Origin: Hymenobacter sp. CRA2
Lineage (GTDB): Bacteria > Bacteroidota > Bacteroidia > Cytophagales > Hymenobacteraceae
Direction of reading: 5' to 3'
Assembly: GCF_002007105.1 (NCBI RefSeq)
Contig: NZ_MVBC01000002.1
Location: 372,001-436,000 of the forward strand
DNA length: 64,000 nucleotides
A program made the translations under genes and the position numbers. Within the stretch, counting starts at the first letter, position 1. Every line of letters starts with the position of its first letter. Shown here piece after piece: positions 17,109 through 25,450 of this stretch. The notes beneath the pieces were generated by a model that made no database searches, had not been told where the DNA came from, and saw only the letters and a program-made list of their open reading frames with translations.

Positions 17109-18641
17109 TTAGCGACGGCGGCGCTTGCGCGACTGGTACTCATCGTCCTCGTCGTCATCGTCGCCCGAGCCGAAGGAGGGCATGGTGAACATAGACGAGA
17201 ACAGGTCCTTGAACTGCGTGCCCGCGGTGAGGCGGTTGCGCGAAATCAGGCTCATTTCGGCCATGCCGTGCAGGGCAAACTCCATCCAGAAGTAGGGGTC
17301 TTCCTGGAACATCTCGGCCGGGATGCTGGCCTTCACCAGGTCGCGCAGGCCGGGCACGGCGTCCAGGGCGGTGCGGTAATCGGCTTCGGAAGCGTCGTTG
17401 AGCACGTCCACGGAGTGGGTGCCGAACCAGTCCTGCACCTGCTTGTAGGGATTGGGCTTGTCCTTCTGCTTCTTGGCCTTTTCGGGGTCGGGGAAGTACT
17501 GCGTGAACTGGGTGCGCAGAGCCTTGCCCATCAGCTTCTCGGCCACGATGCCAGCGCCTTCCTGCTCGCCTTCGTACACCAGCTCCACCTTGCCGGTGAT
17601 GGCGGGCACGGCGGCCATAAAGTCGGTTACGCGCACGCGGGTGCTGGTTTCGCCGTTGAGCAGGGCACGGCGCTCGGCGGCGGCAATCACCTGCTCATAA
17701 GCCGAGATGGTCAGGCGGGCCGACACGCCGGATTTGGCGTCGACGTACTCCGAGCCGCGGGCCTCAATGGCCACCTGCTCCACCAGGTCGTGAATCAGCT
17801 CATTACCCACTACCAGGCCACGTTGCGCCTCGGTGAGGCGCGCTTCCTGGCGGGTGATGCGCTTGCCGATGTCGATGGACTTGGGGTAGTGCGTGATGAT
17901 CTGCGCGTCGATGCGGTCCTTGAGCGGCGTCACGATGGAGCCGCGGTTGGTGTAGTCCTCGGGGTTGGCGGTGAAGACGAACTGAATGTCCAGCGGCAGG
18001 CGCACCTTGAAGCCGCGGATCTGGATGTCGCCTTCCTGCAGGATGTTGAACAGCGACACCTGAATGCGGGCCTGCAGGTCGGGCAGCTCGTTGATAACGA
18101 AGATGCCGCGGTGGGCACGCGGAATCAGGCCGAAGTGAATCACGCGCTCATCCGAGTACGGCAGCTTGAGCGTGGCGGCCTTGATGGGGTCGGCGTCGCC
18201 GATGAGGTCGGCCACCGATACGTCGGGCGTGGCCAGCTTTTCGGTGTAGCGCTCATTGCGGTGCACCCAGGCAATGGGCGTATCGTCGCCCTTCTCGGCC
18301 AGCAGGTCCACGGCGTAGCGCGAGAGCGGCTGCAGGGGGTCATCGTTGAGTTCGGAGTCAGCCACCACGGGAATATACTCGTCGAGCAGGCCTACGAGCT
18401 GGCGGGCAATGCGCGTCTTGGCCTGCCCGCGCAGGCCGAGCAGGTTGATGTGGTGCATCGACAAGATGGCCCGCTGCAGGTCGGGAATTACCGTCTCGTC
18501 GTAGCCGTGGATGCCGGGGAAGGCGTTTTCGCGGCTGCGTAGCTTCTGGATAAGGTTGTCGCGGAGTTCTTCTTTAACCGAACGGGGCCGGTAACCCGCC
18601 GCCTTCAATTGGCCGAGGGTAGTGATTTGTTCGTGGTTCAT
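17109..18641 (-). CDS. ChlI/MoxR-type AAA+ ATPase
   Basis: A 510-residue AAA+ protein of the magnesium-chelatase I / MoxR group. The Walker A variant GLRGQAKT is near residues 72-79, with Walker B-like GIFVINELPDL and then FTANPEDYTNRGSIVTPLKDRID (sensor and arginine region). The C-terminal 120 residues are a helical extension ending in an acidic then arginine-rich tail (about 490-510). No chlorophyll pathway genes are present, so it is more likely a MoxR-like chaperone that works with a VWA protein. The best partner candidate is the VWA gene starting at 24040 on the same strand, 4.3 kb away. Start ATG at 18641. Confidence 0.85.
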   Translation of the reverse strand: MNHEQITTLGQLKAAGYRPRSVKEELRDNLIQKLRSRENAFPGIHGYDETVIPDLQRAILSMHHINLLGLRGQAKTRIARQLVGLLDEYIPVVADSELNDDPLQPLSRYAVDLLAEKGDDTPIAWVHRNERYTEKLATPDVSVADLIGDADPIKAATLKLPYSDERVIHFGLIPRAHRGIFVINELPDLQARIQVSLFNILQEGDIQIRGFKVRLPLDIQFVFTANPEDYTNRGSIVTPLKDRIDAQIITHYPKSIDIGKRITRQEARLTEAQRGLVVGNELIHDLVEQVAIEARGSEYVDAKSGVSARLTISAYEQVIAAAERRALLNGETSTRVRVTDFMAAVPAITGKVELVYEGEQEGAGIVAEKLMGKALRTQFTQYFPDPEKAKKQKDKPNPYKQVQDWFGTHSVDVLNDASEADYRTALDAVPGLRDLVKASIPAEMFQEDPYFWMEFALHGMAEMSLISRNRLTAGTQFKDLFSSMFTMPSFGSGDDDDEDDEYQSRKRRRR

Positions 18642-18727
18642 CAGGGGCAGATAGGATTGGGAAGAAGGCTCCCTGCCAGCTAAACAGCGAAACCGGGCAC
18701 GAGGTTCGGCAACTGTTGCGCGCTGCC

Positions 18728-18735
18728 TAGCTTTG
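18728..18735 (+). promoter_or_regulatory. Possible -7 box upstream of the phosphotransferase
   Basis: TAGCTTTG matches the consensus; no properly spaced TTG is visible. The leader would be about 80 nt. Confidence 0.4.
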
Positions 18736-18818
18736 TCGCTGCCGGCTTCGGGCCAGGCGCCGGTGCCACCGCCCAGCGGCTGGGTTATCCGCCTGCTACT
18801 TGCATCCAGATTCGCCCT

Positions 18819-19841
18819 ATGTCCGTTTTCCCGACCCAGTATTCCACCTTATCCGCCCGGGCGCTGCAAGACTACGTGGCCGCCCGCTACGCGCTGCCGC
18901 TGCACGGCAGCCGCCTGCTGCTGCGCGGCGTCAGCGACACGTACCAGCTGGAAAGCGCTACGGCCAAATACATCTTTAAGGTATACCGCGCCGCGCACCG
19001 TTCCCGCGCCGAAATTGAGGGCGAAGTGGAGCTGCTCACTCGCCTGCACGCGCAGGGCGCATCGGTGGCCCCGCCCCTGCCCGATCAGCACGGCGCCCTG
19101 CTGCAGACCTTCGCCGCGGCCGAGGGGCCACGCCACGGGGTGCTGTTTGCCTATGCGCCCGGCAAAAGCCACTTCGACCTGAGCGAGGCGCAGCTGCGGA
19201 CCGTGGGCACGGAAATGGCCCGCTTGCATCAGCTCACCGCCGGCCTACAGCTGAGCCAGCCGCGCCGCGGCTACGACCTGCGCACCACGCTGGCGGAGCC
19301 CCTGGCCCGGCTGGCCAGCGCCTTTACCGAGTACGAGTATCCCGAAGGGCTGGCTTACCTGCAGATTGCGGCTGAGCAAGCCCGGGCGCAGCTGGCCGAC
19401 CTCGGCCCCGAGGCCTTCAGCTACGGCTACTGCCACTACGACCTACTACCGAAGAACTTTCACTTCGCCAGCGAAGACCAACTCACTTTCTTCGACTTCG
19501 ACTTTGCCGGGCCGGGTTGGCTGGTCAACGACGTGATGACCTTCAAGGTGCACTACTTCCTGCACGTGTTCACCCGCCGCCTCAGCCCCGCTGAGGCCGA
19601 GCAAGCCTGGCAGCTGTTCCTGAGCAGCTACCGGGCCGTGCGCCCGCTTTCGGAGCCGGAACTGGCCGCCATCCCGGCCTTGGGCGTCGGCTTCTGGGTA
19701 TTCTACCTGGCCTTTGCCTACGAGCATTTCGACGACTGGTCCAACACCTTTTTCGGGCCCCGCTACCTGCGGGAGCGGGTCGGCCTGATTCGGCAGTGGG
19801 TGGAGTGGCAGGGTGGCTTTGGCAGTGCGGCGCGGCCGTAA
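18819..19841 (+). CDS. APH-family small-molecule phosphotransferase
   Basis: A 340-residue kinase of the aminoglycoside phosphotransferase / choline kinase / homoserine kinase II superfamily. The N-lobe lysine is in KYIFKVYRA. The Brenner motif is CHYDLLPKNFHF (about 206-217) and the metal motif FFDFDFAGPGW (about 224-234). These are the catalytic and magnesium-binding residues of the fold. The substrate cannot be deduced. Antibiotic resistance should not be assumed, since most chromosomal members phosphorylate metabolites. Divergent from the AAA ATPase gene. Confidence 0.82.
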   Translation: MSVFPTQYSTLSARALQDYVAARYALPLHGSRLLLRGVSDTYQLESATAKYIFKVYRAAHRSRAEIEGEVELLTRLHAQGASVAPPLPDQHGALLQTFAAAEGPRHGVLFAYAPGKSHFDLSEAQLRTVGTEMARLHQLTAGLQLSQPRRGYDLRTTLAEPLARLASAFTEYEYPEGLAYLQIAAEQARAQLADLGPEAFSYGYCHYDLLPKNFHFASEDQLTFFDFDFAGPGWLVNDVMTFKVHYFLHVFTRRLSPAEAEQAWQLFLSSYRAVRPLSEPELAAIPALGVGFWVFYLAFAYEHFDDWSNTFFGPRYLRERVGLIRQWVEWQGGFGSAARP

Positions 19842-19910
19842 ATGCTGGCTACACAGGTGCTAGCCTGATGACGACCAATCATCAATCCAGCACCTGCTTA
19901 GCACTGGCTT

Positions 19911-19925
19911 TCACATGATTATGCG
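19911..19925 (+). promoter_or_regulatory. Conserved 15-bp site upstream of cytochrome c gene 1
   Basis: TCACATGATTATGCG, containing the inverted half-sites CAT-N4-ATG, begins exactly 39 nt before the -7 box. The identical sequence occurs at the same distance before the second cytochrome c gene. Its centre falls about 43 nt before the predicted transcription start. Likely an activator site; the regulator is unknown. Confidence 0.6.
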
Positions 19926-19949
19926 GCTGACTGGCGTGGGCTGGCCGGG

Positions 19950-19957
19950 TACTTTTG
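19950..19957 (+). promoter_or_regulatory. -7 box of cytochrome c gene 1
   Basis: TACTTTTG, exact consensus. No TTG is present at -33, where the conserved 15-bp site and a shared TGACT instead occupy the upstream region. Leader about 35 nt. Confidence 0.7.
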
Positions 19958-19993
19958 CTTCGAGTACTCGCTTCCAACCTACCCTTTTCAGCT

Positions 19994-20977
19994 ATGAAAA
20001 AAATCCTCCGAATCGTCGGCCTGCTGGTGGCCGGCCTGGTCTTCCTGGGCGCCTGCGCGGCTACCTTCGTGCAAGTGCGCGGCGTGCCGAGCTACGCGCT
20101 GCCCAAAGTCGCGGCGGCCCACATCGAGGCCACGCCCGAGCGGCTGCTGAAGGGCGAACAGATTGCCCTGAGCATCTGCGCCGATTGCCACCTCGACAAG
20201 CAAACCGGCCGGCTGAGCGGGCAGCCGCTGCGCGAGATTCCCGATCAGTTCGGGCGCTTTTACTCGGCCAACATTACCCAGGACAAGCGGCACGGCATCG
20301 GCAGTTGGACCGATGAGCAGCTGGTGGCCCTGCTACGTACCAACATCGGCCCCGACGGGCGCCTGCGCGTCATTATGCCCAACTTCGGCCGCCTTTCCGA
20401 CGAGGACTTGGCCAGCGTAATTACGTTTCTGCGCTCCGGCAGCCCGCTGGTCCAGCCCCACCCGGCGGCCTCGCGCCCGCAGGAGCCCAGTTTCTTTGGC
20501 AAGGTGCTGGCCAACACGGTGCTGGGCCCGAAGCCCATGCCTACGGCAGCCATTGCCCACCCCGATACCGCCAACGAGGTGGAGCTAGGCCGTTACCTGG
20601 TGCTGGCCCGCTACAAGTGCTACGACTGCCACTGCAAGGACGGGCTGAAGATTGACGGCGAAAACCCCGAGCGCACCGAGGGCTATATGGCCGGTGGCAC
20701 GGAAATCATGGGCGAAAACCACCAGAACCTCTACACCCGCAACCTCACGCCCGACGCGGAAACCGGCATCGGCGACTGGACCGAGGCGCAGTTTGTGCAG
20801 GCCATGAAGTACGGGGCCTCGCCGCATGGGCCGTTGCGCTACCCCATGCCCAAGTATTCGCGGGTGCCGGACCCCGAGGCCAGGGCCATTTTTGCTTACC
20901 TGCGTACGCTGCCGGCCATTCATAACGCCACGCCCGAAGACGGCCCGGAAGGTGTAGCCGCCGTGGCCAACCGCTGA
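19994..20977 (+). CDS. Di-haem cytochrome c, copy 1
   Basis: A 327-residue envelope cytochrome with two class-I cytochrome c domains. Haem motifs are CADCH (62-66) and CYDCH (209-213), with likely distal methionines in VIMPNFG and YPMPKYS. The N-terminus is a hydrophobic segment, LLVAGLVFLGAC, which may be an anchor or a weak lipobox with cysteine 21. It probably passes electrons in the periplasm, as subunits of alcohol or sugar dehydrogenases do; no dehydrogenase subunit is adjacent. ATG at 19994 is set by the promoter. A paralogue lies immediately downstream. Confidence 0.9.
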   Translation: MKKILRIVGLLVAGLVFLGACAATFVQVRGVPSYALPKVAAAHIEATPERLLKGEQIALSICADCHLDKQTGRLSGQPLREIPDQFGRFYSANITQDKRHGIGSWTDEQLVALLRTNIGPDGRLRVIMPNFGRLSDEDLASVITFLRSGSPLVQPHPAASRPQEPSFFGKVLANTVLGPKPMPTAAIAHPDTANEVELGRYLVLARYKCYDCHCKDGLKIDGENPERTEGYMAGGTEIMGENHQNLYTRNLTPDAETGIGDWTEAQFVQAMKYGASPHGPLRYPMPKYSRVPDPEARAIFAYLRTLPAIHNATPEDGPEGVAAVANR

Positions 20978-21090
20978 TTGGCCGCCATCCTCACCCGGCT
21001 TCAGGGCGGCTGACCTGCCCTAAAAACAGCGGCAGCACTCAGGCAGAACCACGGCGGCAGGGCGGTCCGCAAGACCGTGTTTGACGGGGC

Positions 21091-21105
21091 TCACATGATT
21101 ATGCG
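21091..21105 (+). promoter_or_regulatory. Conserved 15-bp site upstream of cytochrome c gene 2
   Basis: The same 15 bases as at 19911-19925, again 39 nt before a -7 box. The sequence between site and box is otherwise diverged between the two copies except for TGACT. Confidence 0.6.
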
Positions 21106-21129
21106 AGTGACTTAGGTACAAGTAAAACC

Positions 21130-21137
21130 TACTTTTG
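21130..21137 (+). promoter_or_regulatory. -7 box of cytochrome c gene 2
   Basis: TACTTTTG, exact consensus, no -33 TTG. Leader about 37 nt. Confidence 0.7.
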
Positions 21138-21175
21138 TACCACTACCCTGCTCTTCCAACAGCCTTTCTGACGCT

Positions 21176-22147
21176 ATGAAAAAAGTCCTCCGTATCCTGG
21201 GCCTGCTGGTGGCCGGCCTGGTTTTTCTGGGTGCCTGCGCGGCCACCTTCGTGCAGGTGCGCGGCATTCCAAGCTACGATCCGCCCAAGGTGGTCATGCA
21301 ACCCGTAAAAGCCACGCCCGAGCGCATTGCCCACGGTCAGAAAATCGTGAATGCCATGTGCGCCGACTGCCACCTGAACCGCGGCACCGGCGCCCTGACC
21401 GGCAAGCCCCTCAACGAAATGCCCGCGGCTTTCGGCAAGGTATATTCGGCCAACATTACCCAGGACAAGCAACACGGCATTGGGGCCTGGACCGACGCGG
21501 AACTGGTGGGCATGCTGCGCACCGGCATCGGCCGCGACGGGCGGCAGCGGGTCATGCCCAACTTCGTGCACATGTCGGACGAGGACGTGCACAGCGTGCT
21601 GGCCTACCTACACTCCAACGATGCGCAGGTGCAGCCCAACCCAACTCCTTCGCGCGAGCAGGAACCCTCGTTTCTGCTGAAGGCCCTCACCCATACGGTG
21701 ATGAAGCCTACGCCCCTGCCTACCGGCCCGGTGGTGGCTCCGCCCAAGACCGATGCGGTGGCCTACGGCCGTTACCTGGTGATGGGCCGATATAAGTGCT
21801 ACGACTGCCACTCCAAGGACTTCAAAACCAACAACGACCTGGAGCCGGAAAAATCGGCGGGCTACATGGGCGGCGGCAACGAGCTAACCGGCGCCGACGG
21901 GCAGCCCATCCTGAGTCGCAACCTCACGCCTGACCCGGAAACCGGCATCGGCGACTGGACGGAAGGGCAGTTTGTGCAAGCGGTACGCTACGGCCAGTCG
22001 CCGCACGGCCCCCTGCGCATGCCCATGCCCAAGTTCACGCTTATGGATGAAGCCGAGGCCAAGGCCATTTACGCCTACCTGCGGACCGTTCCCGTACTCA
22101 AAAATGCGACGCCCGAAGACGGCGCCGCCGCCGTGGCTACGCGTTAG
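21176..22147 (+). CDS. Di-haem cytochrome c, copy 2
   Basis: A 323-residue paralogue of the preceding gene with the same architecture: N-terminal LLVAGLVFLGAC, haem motifs CADCH (62-66) and CYDCH, and methionines in VMPNFVHM and MPMPKFT. The N-terminal 30 residues are almost identical to copy 1, while loops differ (SKDFKTNNDLEPEK against CKDGLKIDGENPER). Each copy has its own promoter and the shared upstream site, so they are likely co-regulated but separately transcribed. Ends at a terminator. Confidence 0.9.
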   Translation: MKKVLRILGLLVAGLVFLGACAATFVQVRGIPSYDPPKVVMQPVKATPERIAHGQKIVNAMCADCHLNRGTGALTGKPLNEMPAAFGKVYSANITQDKQHGIGAWTDAELVGMLRTGIGRDGRQRVMPNFVHMSDEDVHSVLAYLHSNDAQVQPNPTPSREQEPSFLLKALTHTVMKPTPLPTGPVVAPPKTDAVAYGRYLVMGRYKCYDCHSKDFKTNNDLEPEKSAGYMGGGNELTGADGQPILSRNLTPDPETGIGDWTEGQFVQAVRYGQSPHGPLRMPMPKFTLMDEAEAKAIYAYLRTVPVLKNATPEDGAAAVATR

Positions 22148-22172
22148 GGAAAACCGACGCCCGGTGCTAAAG

Positions 22173-22207
22173 AACGGCCGCTCCTAGACGGGGAGTGGCC
22201 GTTTTTT
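22173..22207 (+). terminator. Terminator after cytochrome c gene 2
   Basis: A 12-bp stem with one G-T pair (22173-22184 with 22192-22203), 7-nt loop, followed by a T-run. Confidence 0.82.
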
Positions 22208-22810
22208 GTGTGCCTTGGGTACCAAGGCCCATAATTTGTTTTGTACTATATATGGAGACATTTTTACATTTAATCCCTTTTACCATCCATTCCCTATTTC
22301 CTATGCCGCATTCGTTTATCGGTTACCTGCACCTGGCTGCCGCGCTCCTGGCCATGGCTCTGGGGGCCGTGGTCCTGCTCAACCGCAAAGGCGGCCGCTT
22401 CCACCGCCGGGCGGGCTACGGCTACGTGGCCTGCATGCTCACACTCAACGCTTCCGCCCTACTGATCTACCGCTTATTCGGCGGCTTCGGGTGTTTCATG
22501 GACTGGCGCTGCTTAGCCTGACCTGCCTCACCGGCGGCATGGTACTAGCCCTGCTGCGCCAGCGCATAGGCAACTGGCAGCACTGGCATTACTACTTCAT
22601 GAACTGGTCGGTGGTGGGACTGTACGCGGCTTTCTGGGCCGAAACCATCACCCGCACCCTGCCCATAGCCCAGTTCTGGCCCGCTGTAGTCGGGGCCACC
22701 ACGGCTACGGCCACGTTAGGCGCCATCCTCATCCGGCGCAATGCCGCCCGCCTGCTAGCCCAGGCCGAACCTGCCCGTACCCAGCCTAGCGCTGGTGTTG
22801 CATCGGAGGC

Positions 22811-22860
22811 AACACAAAGGAGCCCGCGCCGAAAGCATCCGGCGCGGGCTCCTTTGTGTT
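22811..22860. terminator. Strong hairpin inside the readthrough end of the DUF2306 pseudogene
   Basis: A perfect 20-bp stem (22811-22830 with 22841-22860) and 10-nt loop, ending in GTGTTTG. Its position inside an open frame suggests that frame is not natural. Confidence 0.8.
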
Positions 22861-22881
22861 TGCTGGTCCGTTTACACGCAA

Positions 22882-22912
22882 AACGCCTCCAACCGGCTGG
22901 GCTGGAGGCGTT
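22882..22912 (-). terminator. Probable terminator of the VWA gene
   Basis: A 9-bp stem (22882-22890 with 22904-22912) 25 nt past the VWA stop, followed on the minus strand by TTTTGCG. Confidence 0.6.
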
Positions 22913-22936
22913 GAATCAGCAAGGCCGCCAGCAGGG

Positions 22937-24040
22937 CTAGAGGCTCTTGCGGCGGTTGCGCTTGTAGTCCTCAAAAATCATCCCGCCCAGGCCCTTCAGC
23001 GAGCTGTAGTAGGCCTTGCCCTGATTGGTTTCGGTGAACTCGCGCACGAACTGCTGCAGGTACGGGTCGGAGGCAATCATGAAGGTGGTGATGGGAATCT
23101 TCAGGCGGCGGGCGGCGGCGGCCAGGTTCAGGGTCTTGTTCACCACTTTGCGGTCCAGGCCGAAGCTATTCTTGTAGTAGCCGCCGGGCTCCTTCAGGCA
23201 GGTGGGCTTACCGTCGGTAATCATGAAAATCTGCTTGTTGGCCGTCTTGCGCTTGCGCAGCAGGTCCATGGCCAACTCCAGCCCGGCCACGGTGTTGGTG
23301 TGGTAGGGACCAACCTGCAGGTAGGGCAAGTCCTTCACTTCGATCTGCCAGGCGTCGTTGCCGAACACGATGATGTCGAGGAAGTCCTTGGGGTACTTCT
23401 GCTTCACCAGCTCGGCCAGGGCCATGGCCACTTTCTTAGCCGGCGTGATGCGGTCCTCGCCGTACAGAATCATCGAGTGCGAGATGTCAATCATCAGGAC
23501 CGTGCTCGTCTGCGTCTTGTGCTCGGTGTCGCGCACTTCCAGGTCGCCCTCAGTGAGCAGGTAGTTGCCGTCGAGGCCGTGGTTGAGCTGGGCGTTGCGC
23601 AGGCTCTCGGTCATCTCGATTTGCTCGATGGTGTCGCCGAACTGGTAGTCGCGCAGGTCGGTGGTCAGTTCGTCGCCCTGGCCGGCGTGCGGGGTGCGGT
23701 GGTTGCCCTGGGTGCCGCGCTTGAGCTTGCCGAAGATTTCCTCCAGCGCCGATTTGCGAATGAGCTGCTCCGACTTGGCGGTAATCTTCAGCTCGCCGAG
23801 CTGCTGCTCGTTTTCATCGAGGTAGCCTTTCTTCTTCAGGTCCTCGATGAAGTCGCCCATGCCGTACTCGTCGTCGGTCAGGCCGTACTGTTTGTCCAGC
23901 TCGTTGAGCCACGACAAGGCCTCGCTCACGTCGCCCGCCGTGATGGTGACCAGTTGCATGAATAATTTAAAAAGCGTGTCGAAGCCTTTCTCGGGGGAAT
24001 CTTCGGGCACAAAATCGCGGAAGCGGAAGCCAACTGCCAT
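22937..24040 (-). CDS. VWA-domain protein (MoxR partner type)
   Basis: A 367-residue cytoplasmic protein. The N-terminal half is helical and charged. From about residue 178 there is a von Willebrand A domain with a complete MIDAS: DISHS at 185-189, a threonine in the HTNTVAGLELAMDLL segment, and FMITDGKPT. Such proteins usually pair with a ChlI/MoxR ATPase in metal insertion or complex assembly; the ATPase at 17109-18641 is the likely partner though not adjacent. ATG at 24040 is preferred over the longer frame because the upstream residues look non-coding. Confidence 0.87.
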   Translation of the reverse strand: MAVGFRFRDFVPEDSPEKGFDTLFKLFMQLVTITAGDVSEALSWLNELDKQYGLTDDEYGMGDFIEDLKKKGYLDENEQQLGELKITAKSEQLIRKSALEEIFGKLKRGTQGNHRTPHAGQGDELTTDLRDYQFGDTIEQIEMTESLRNAQLNHGLDGNYLLTEGDLEVRDTEHKTQTSTVLMIDISHSMILYGEDRITPAKKVAMALAELVKQKYPKDFLDIIVFGNDAWQIEVKDLPYLQVGPYHTNTVAGLELAMDLLRKRKTANKQIFMITDGKPTCLKEPGGYYKNSFGLDRKVVNKTLNLAAAARRLKIPITTFMIASDPYLQQFVREFTETNQGKAYYSSLKGLGGMIFEDYKRNRRKSL

Positions 24041-24254
24041 AGTCAAGAGGAATGGACCTGGAAAACAACGGGCGGCCCAGGTTAGTTTGTTTGGAAGGTG
24101 ATAAGCGGGTAACGTTTGTCCTCCTTCATCTGGCGTACGCAACGCGAAGAACCTCATTACCGCAGAACGACAGACGGCCGATAGGTACTATCTCACATCC
24201 TAAAGCCTGTAGCAAGCTCAGGATAACAGCTTAAACCCTACAAAGCCCAAACCC

Positions 24255-24536
24255 ATGAAAGCCATCTGGAACAACGCCATGCTGGCGGAAAGCAACGATA
24301 CCGTGGTGGTGGAGAACAACCACTACTTCCCGCCTGGCTCGCTGAACCGCGCGTATTTTGAGGACAGCATTGCCGGCACCACCTGCCCTTGGAAAGGCCG
24401 TGCCAGCTACTACTCGGTGCGCGTGGACGGGCAGCTCAACAAAGACGCCGCCTGGTTCTACCCCGACCCGAAACCCGCGGCCGAAAATATCCGTGGGCGG
24501 GTAGCCTTCTGGAAAGGCGTGCAGATCGTTCCGTAG
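24255..24536 (+). CDS. DUF427 protein
   Basis: A 93-residue single-domain DUF427 protein. Typical sequence is present: MKAIWNNAMLAESNDTVVVENNHYFPP, TTCPWKGRASYYSV and the end ENIRGRVAFWKGVQI. The family is a small beta-barrel widespread in bacteria, with no firmly established biochemical role that I can cite. Cytoplasmic. It stands alone between the VWA gene and the lipoproteins. Confidence 0.88.
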   Translation: MKAIWNNAMLAESNDTVVVENNHYFPPGSLNRAYFEDSIAGTTCPWKGRASYYSVRVDGQLNKDAAWFYPDPKPAAENIRGRVAFWKGVQIVP

Positions 24537-24624
24537 GGCTTATGTAACCCCGGGGGCTGATAAGGCGTTAGTATAGCGAATTGATAATACTGACTCTTCT
24601 CTCCACTTCCTTCCATAACCCCCC

Positions 24625-25278
24625 ATGAAACCATCTACACCGGTCTGGCAGCTGGGCGCCGCAGCGCTGCTCCTGCTTGCCAGTTGCGACTCGGCCCGTA
24701 CCGCTACGGACGACAGCTCCACGGCTTCTACCACGGTAGAAAGCGTAACGACGCCCGGCGACGTCGCTTTCTCGCGCGACCTGAACCAAGGCGACTACCG
24801 CTTCCAAATCACGTCGAACACCCTCGACAACGGGCAGCAGCTCACCATCAAGACCCGCCGCGGCGAAGCCCTGGTGACCGATCCGGTGCGCCTGAACGTG
24901 AAAGGCAGCGTGACCGACGCCGTGATGGGCGACCTGAACGGCAATGGTAACCCCGAGCTGTACGTGTTCACGACGGGCGGCGGCCCGGCAGGCGTGGAAG
25001 CCTTCGAGTTCGTCGACAAATCGTTCCGCCCCATTCAGACCCTGCCCAAGCTCAGCAACGACCTGGCCGTGGGCTACAAGGGCGAGGACAAGTACGAAAT
25101 CCGCGGCAACCACCTGGTGCGCACCTTCCCCGTGTACAGCGGCAGCGACGCCAGCGCTACGGCCACCGGCCAGTCGCGCACGGTAGAGTACACCCTGAAC
25201 TCGGAAGGCATGCTGATGCCCATGCCGATGACGGCCGGCAGCACCACGCCGGGCGCTACCACGCCGCCCCGTCCCTAA
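24625..25278 (+). CDS. PliI-like lipoprotein, copy 1
   Basis: A 217-residue lipoprotein. The signal peptide ends LLASC (cysteine 21), followed by a serine/threonine linker. The domain at about 55-195 has MGDLNGNGNPELYVFTTGGG and later NDLAVGYKGEDKYEIRGNHLVRTFPVY, then a strand like RTVEYTLN. This matches what I remember of the PliI family of i-type lysozyme inhibitors. The function is therefore a guess: blocking host or competitor lysozyme at the surface. The C-terminal 20 residues are low-complexity (T/P/G). Its paralogue follows after 172 nt. Confidence 0.72.
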   Translation: MKPSTPVWQLGAAALLLLASCDSARTATDDSSTASTTVESVTTPGDVAFSRDLNQGDYRFQITSNTLDNGQQLTIKTRRGEALVTDPVRLNVKGSVTDAVMGDLNGNGNPELYVFTTGGGPAGVEAFEFVDKSFRPIQTLPKLSNDLAVGYKGEDKYEIRGNHLVRTFPVYSGSDASATATGQSRTVEYTLNSEGMLMPMPMTAGSTTPGATTPPRP

Positions 25279-25305
25279 GCTTTTATCAGACCTCCTTTCT
25301 TGAAG

Positions 25306-25331
25306 AGCCTGCCCCTTGGGCAGGCTTTTTC
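25306..25331 (+). terminator. Terminator after PliI-like copy 1
   Basis: A 9-bp stem (25306-25314 with 25318-25326), 3-nt loop and a T-run. Confidence 0.8.
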
Positions 25332-25450
25332 ATTGGTTGGCTACTATACCGGCCCGTTGCTGTAACCCCCGCCGTTGGCGGGCGTTTGTGTAAGCTAGAA
25401 TGTCGTACCCGGCGGGCTGCTGCCTGGGCCTGCCCCCGTCACGTTTTGCC

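Larger units (their letters stand above)
22303..22940 (+). pseudogene. DUF2306-like membrane protein gene with frameshift
   Basis: The first part starts at ATG 22303 and reads MPHSFIGYLHLAAALLAMAL, then HRRAGYGYVACM and LLIYRLFGGFG. The same family continues in the next frame from about 22490 with VFHGLALLSL, HWHYYFMNWSVVGLYAAFWAE and two more helices. One missing base near 22489-22492 (in TTCGGGTGTTTC) explains the break; adding one G gives GGFGVFHGLALLSL. In its own frame the first part stops at 22521. The second part also runs past a terminator hairpin to 22940, so the original stop near 22785 may have been lost too. Intact members are four-helix membrane proteins of unknown function. A sequencing error is the alternative. 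Confidence 0.72.

Noticed and set aside
17109-18641. Magnesium chelatase subunit for chlorophyll
   Set aside because: No other tetrapyrrole-branch genes or chelatase H subunit; the MoxR-like role fits better.
18819-19841. Antibiotic resistance (aminoglycoside phosphotransferase) call
   Set aside because: The fold motifs are shared by many metabolic kinases; nothing in the context indicates resistance.
22206-22302. An earlier start for the second DUF2306 frame
   Set aside because: The translated stretch (before 22303) resembles no protein; the real start of the gene is ATG 22303 in the other frame.
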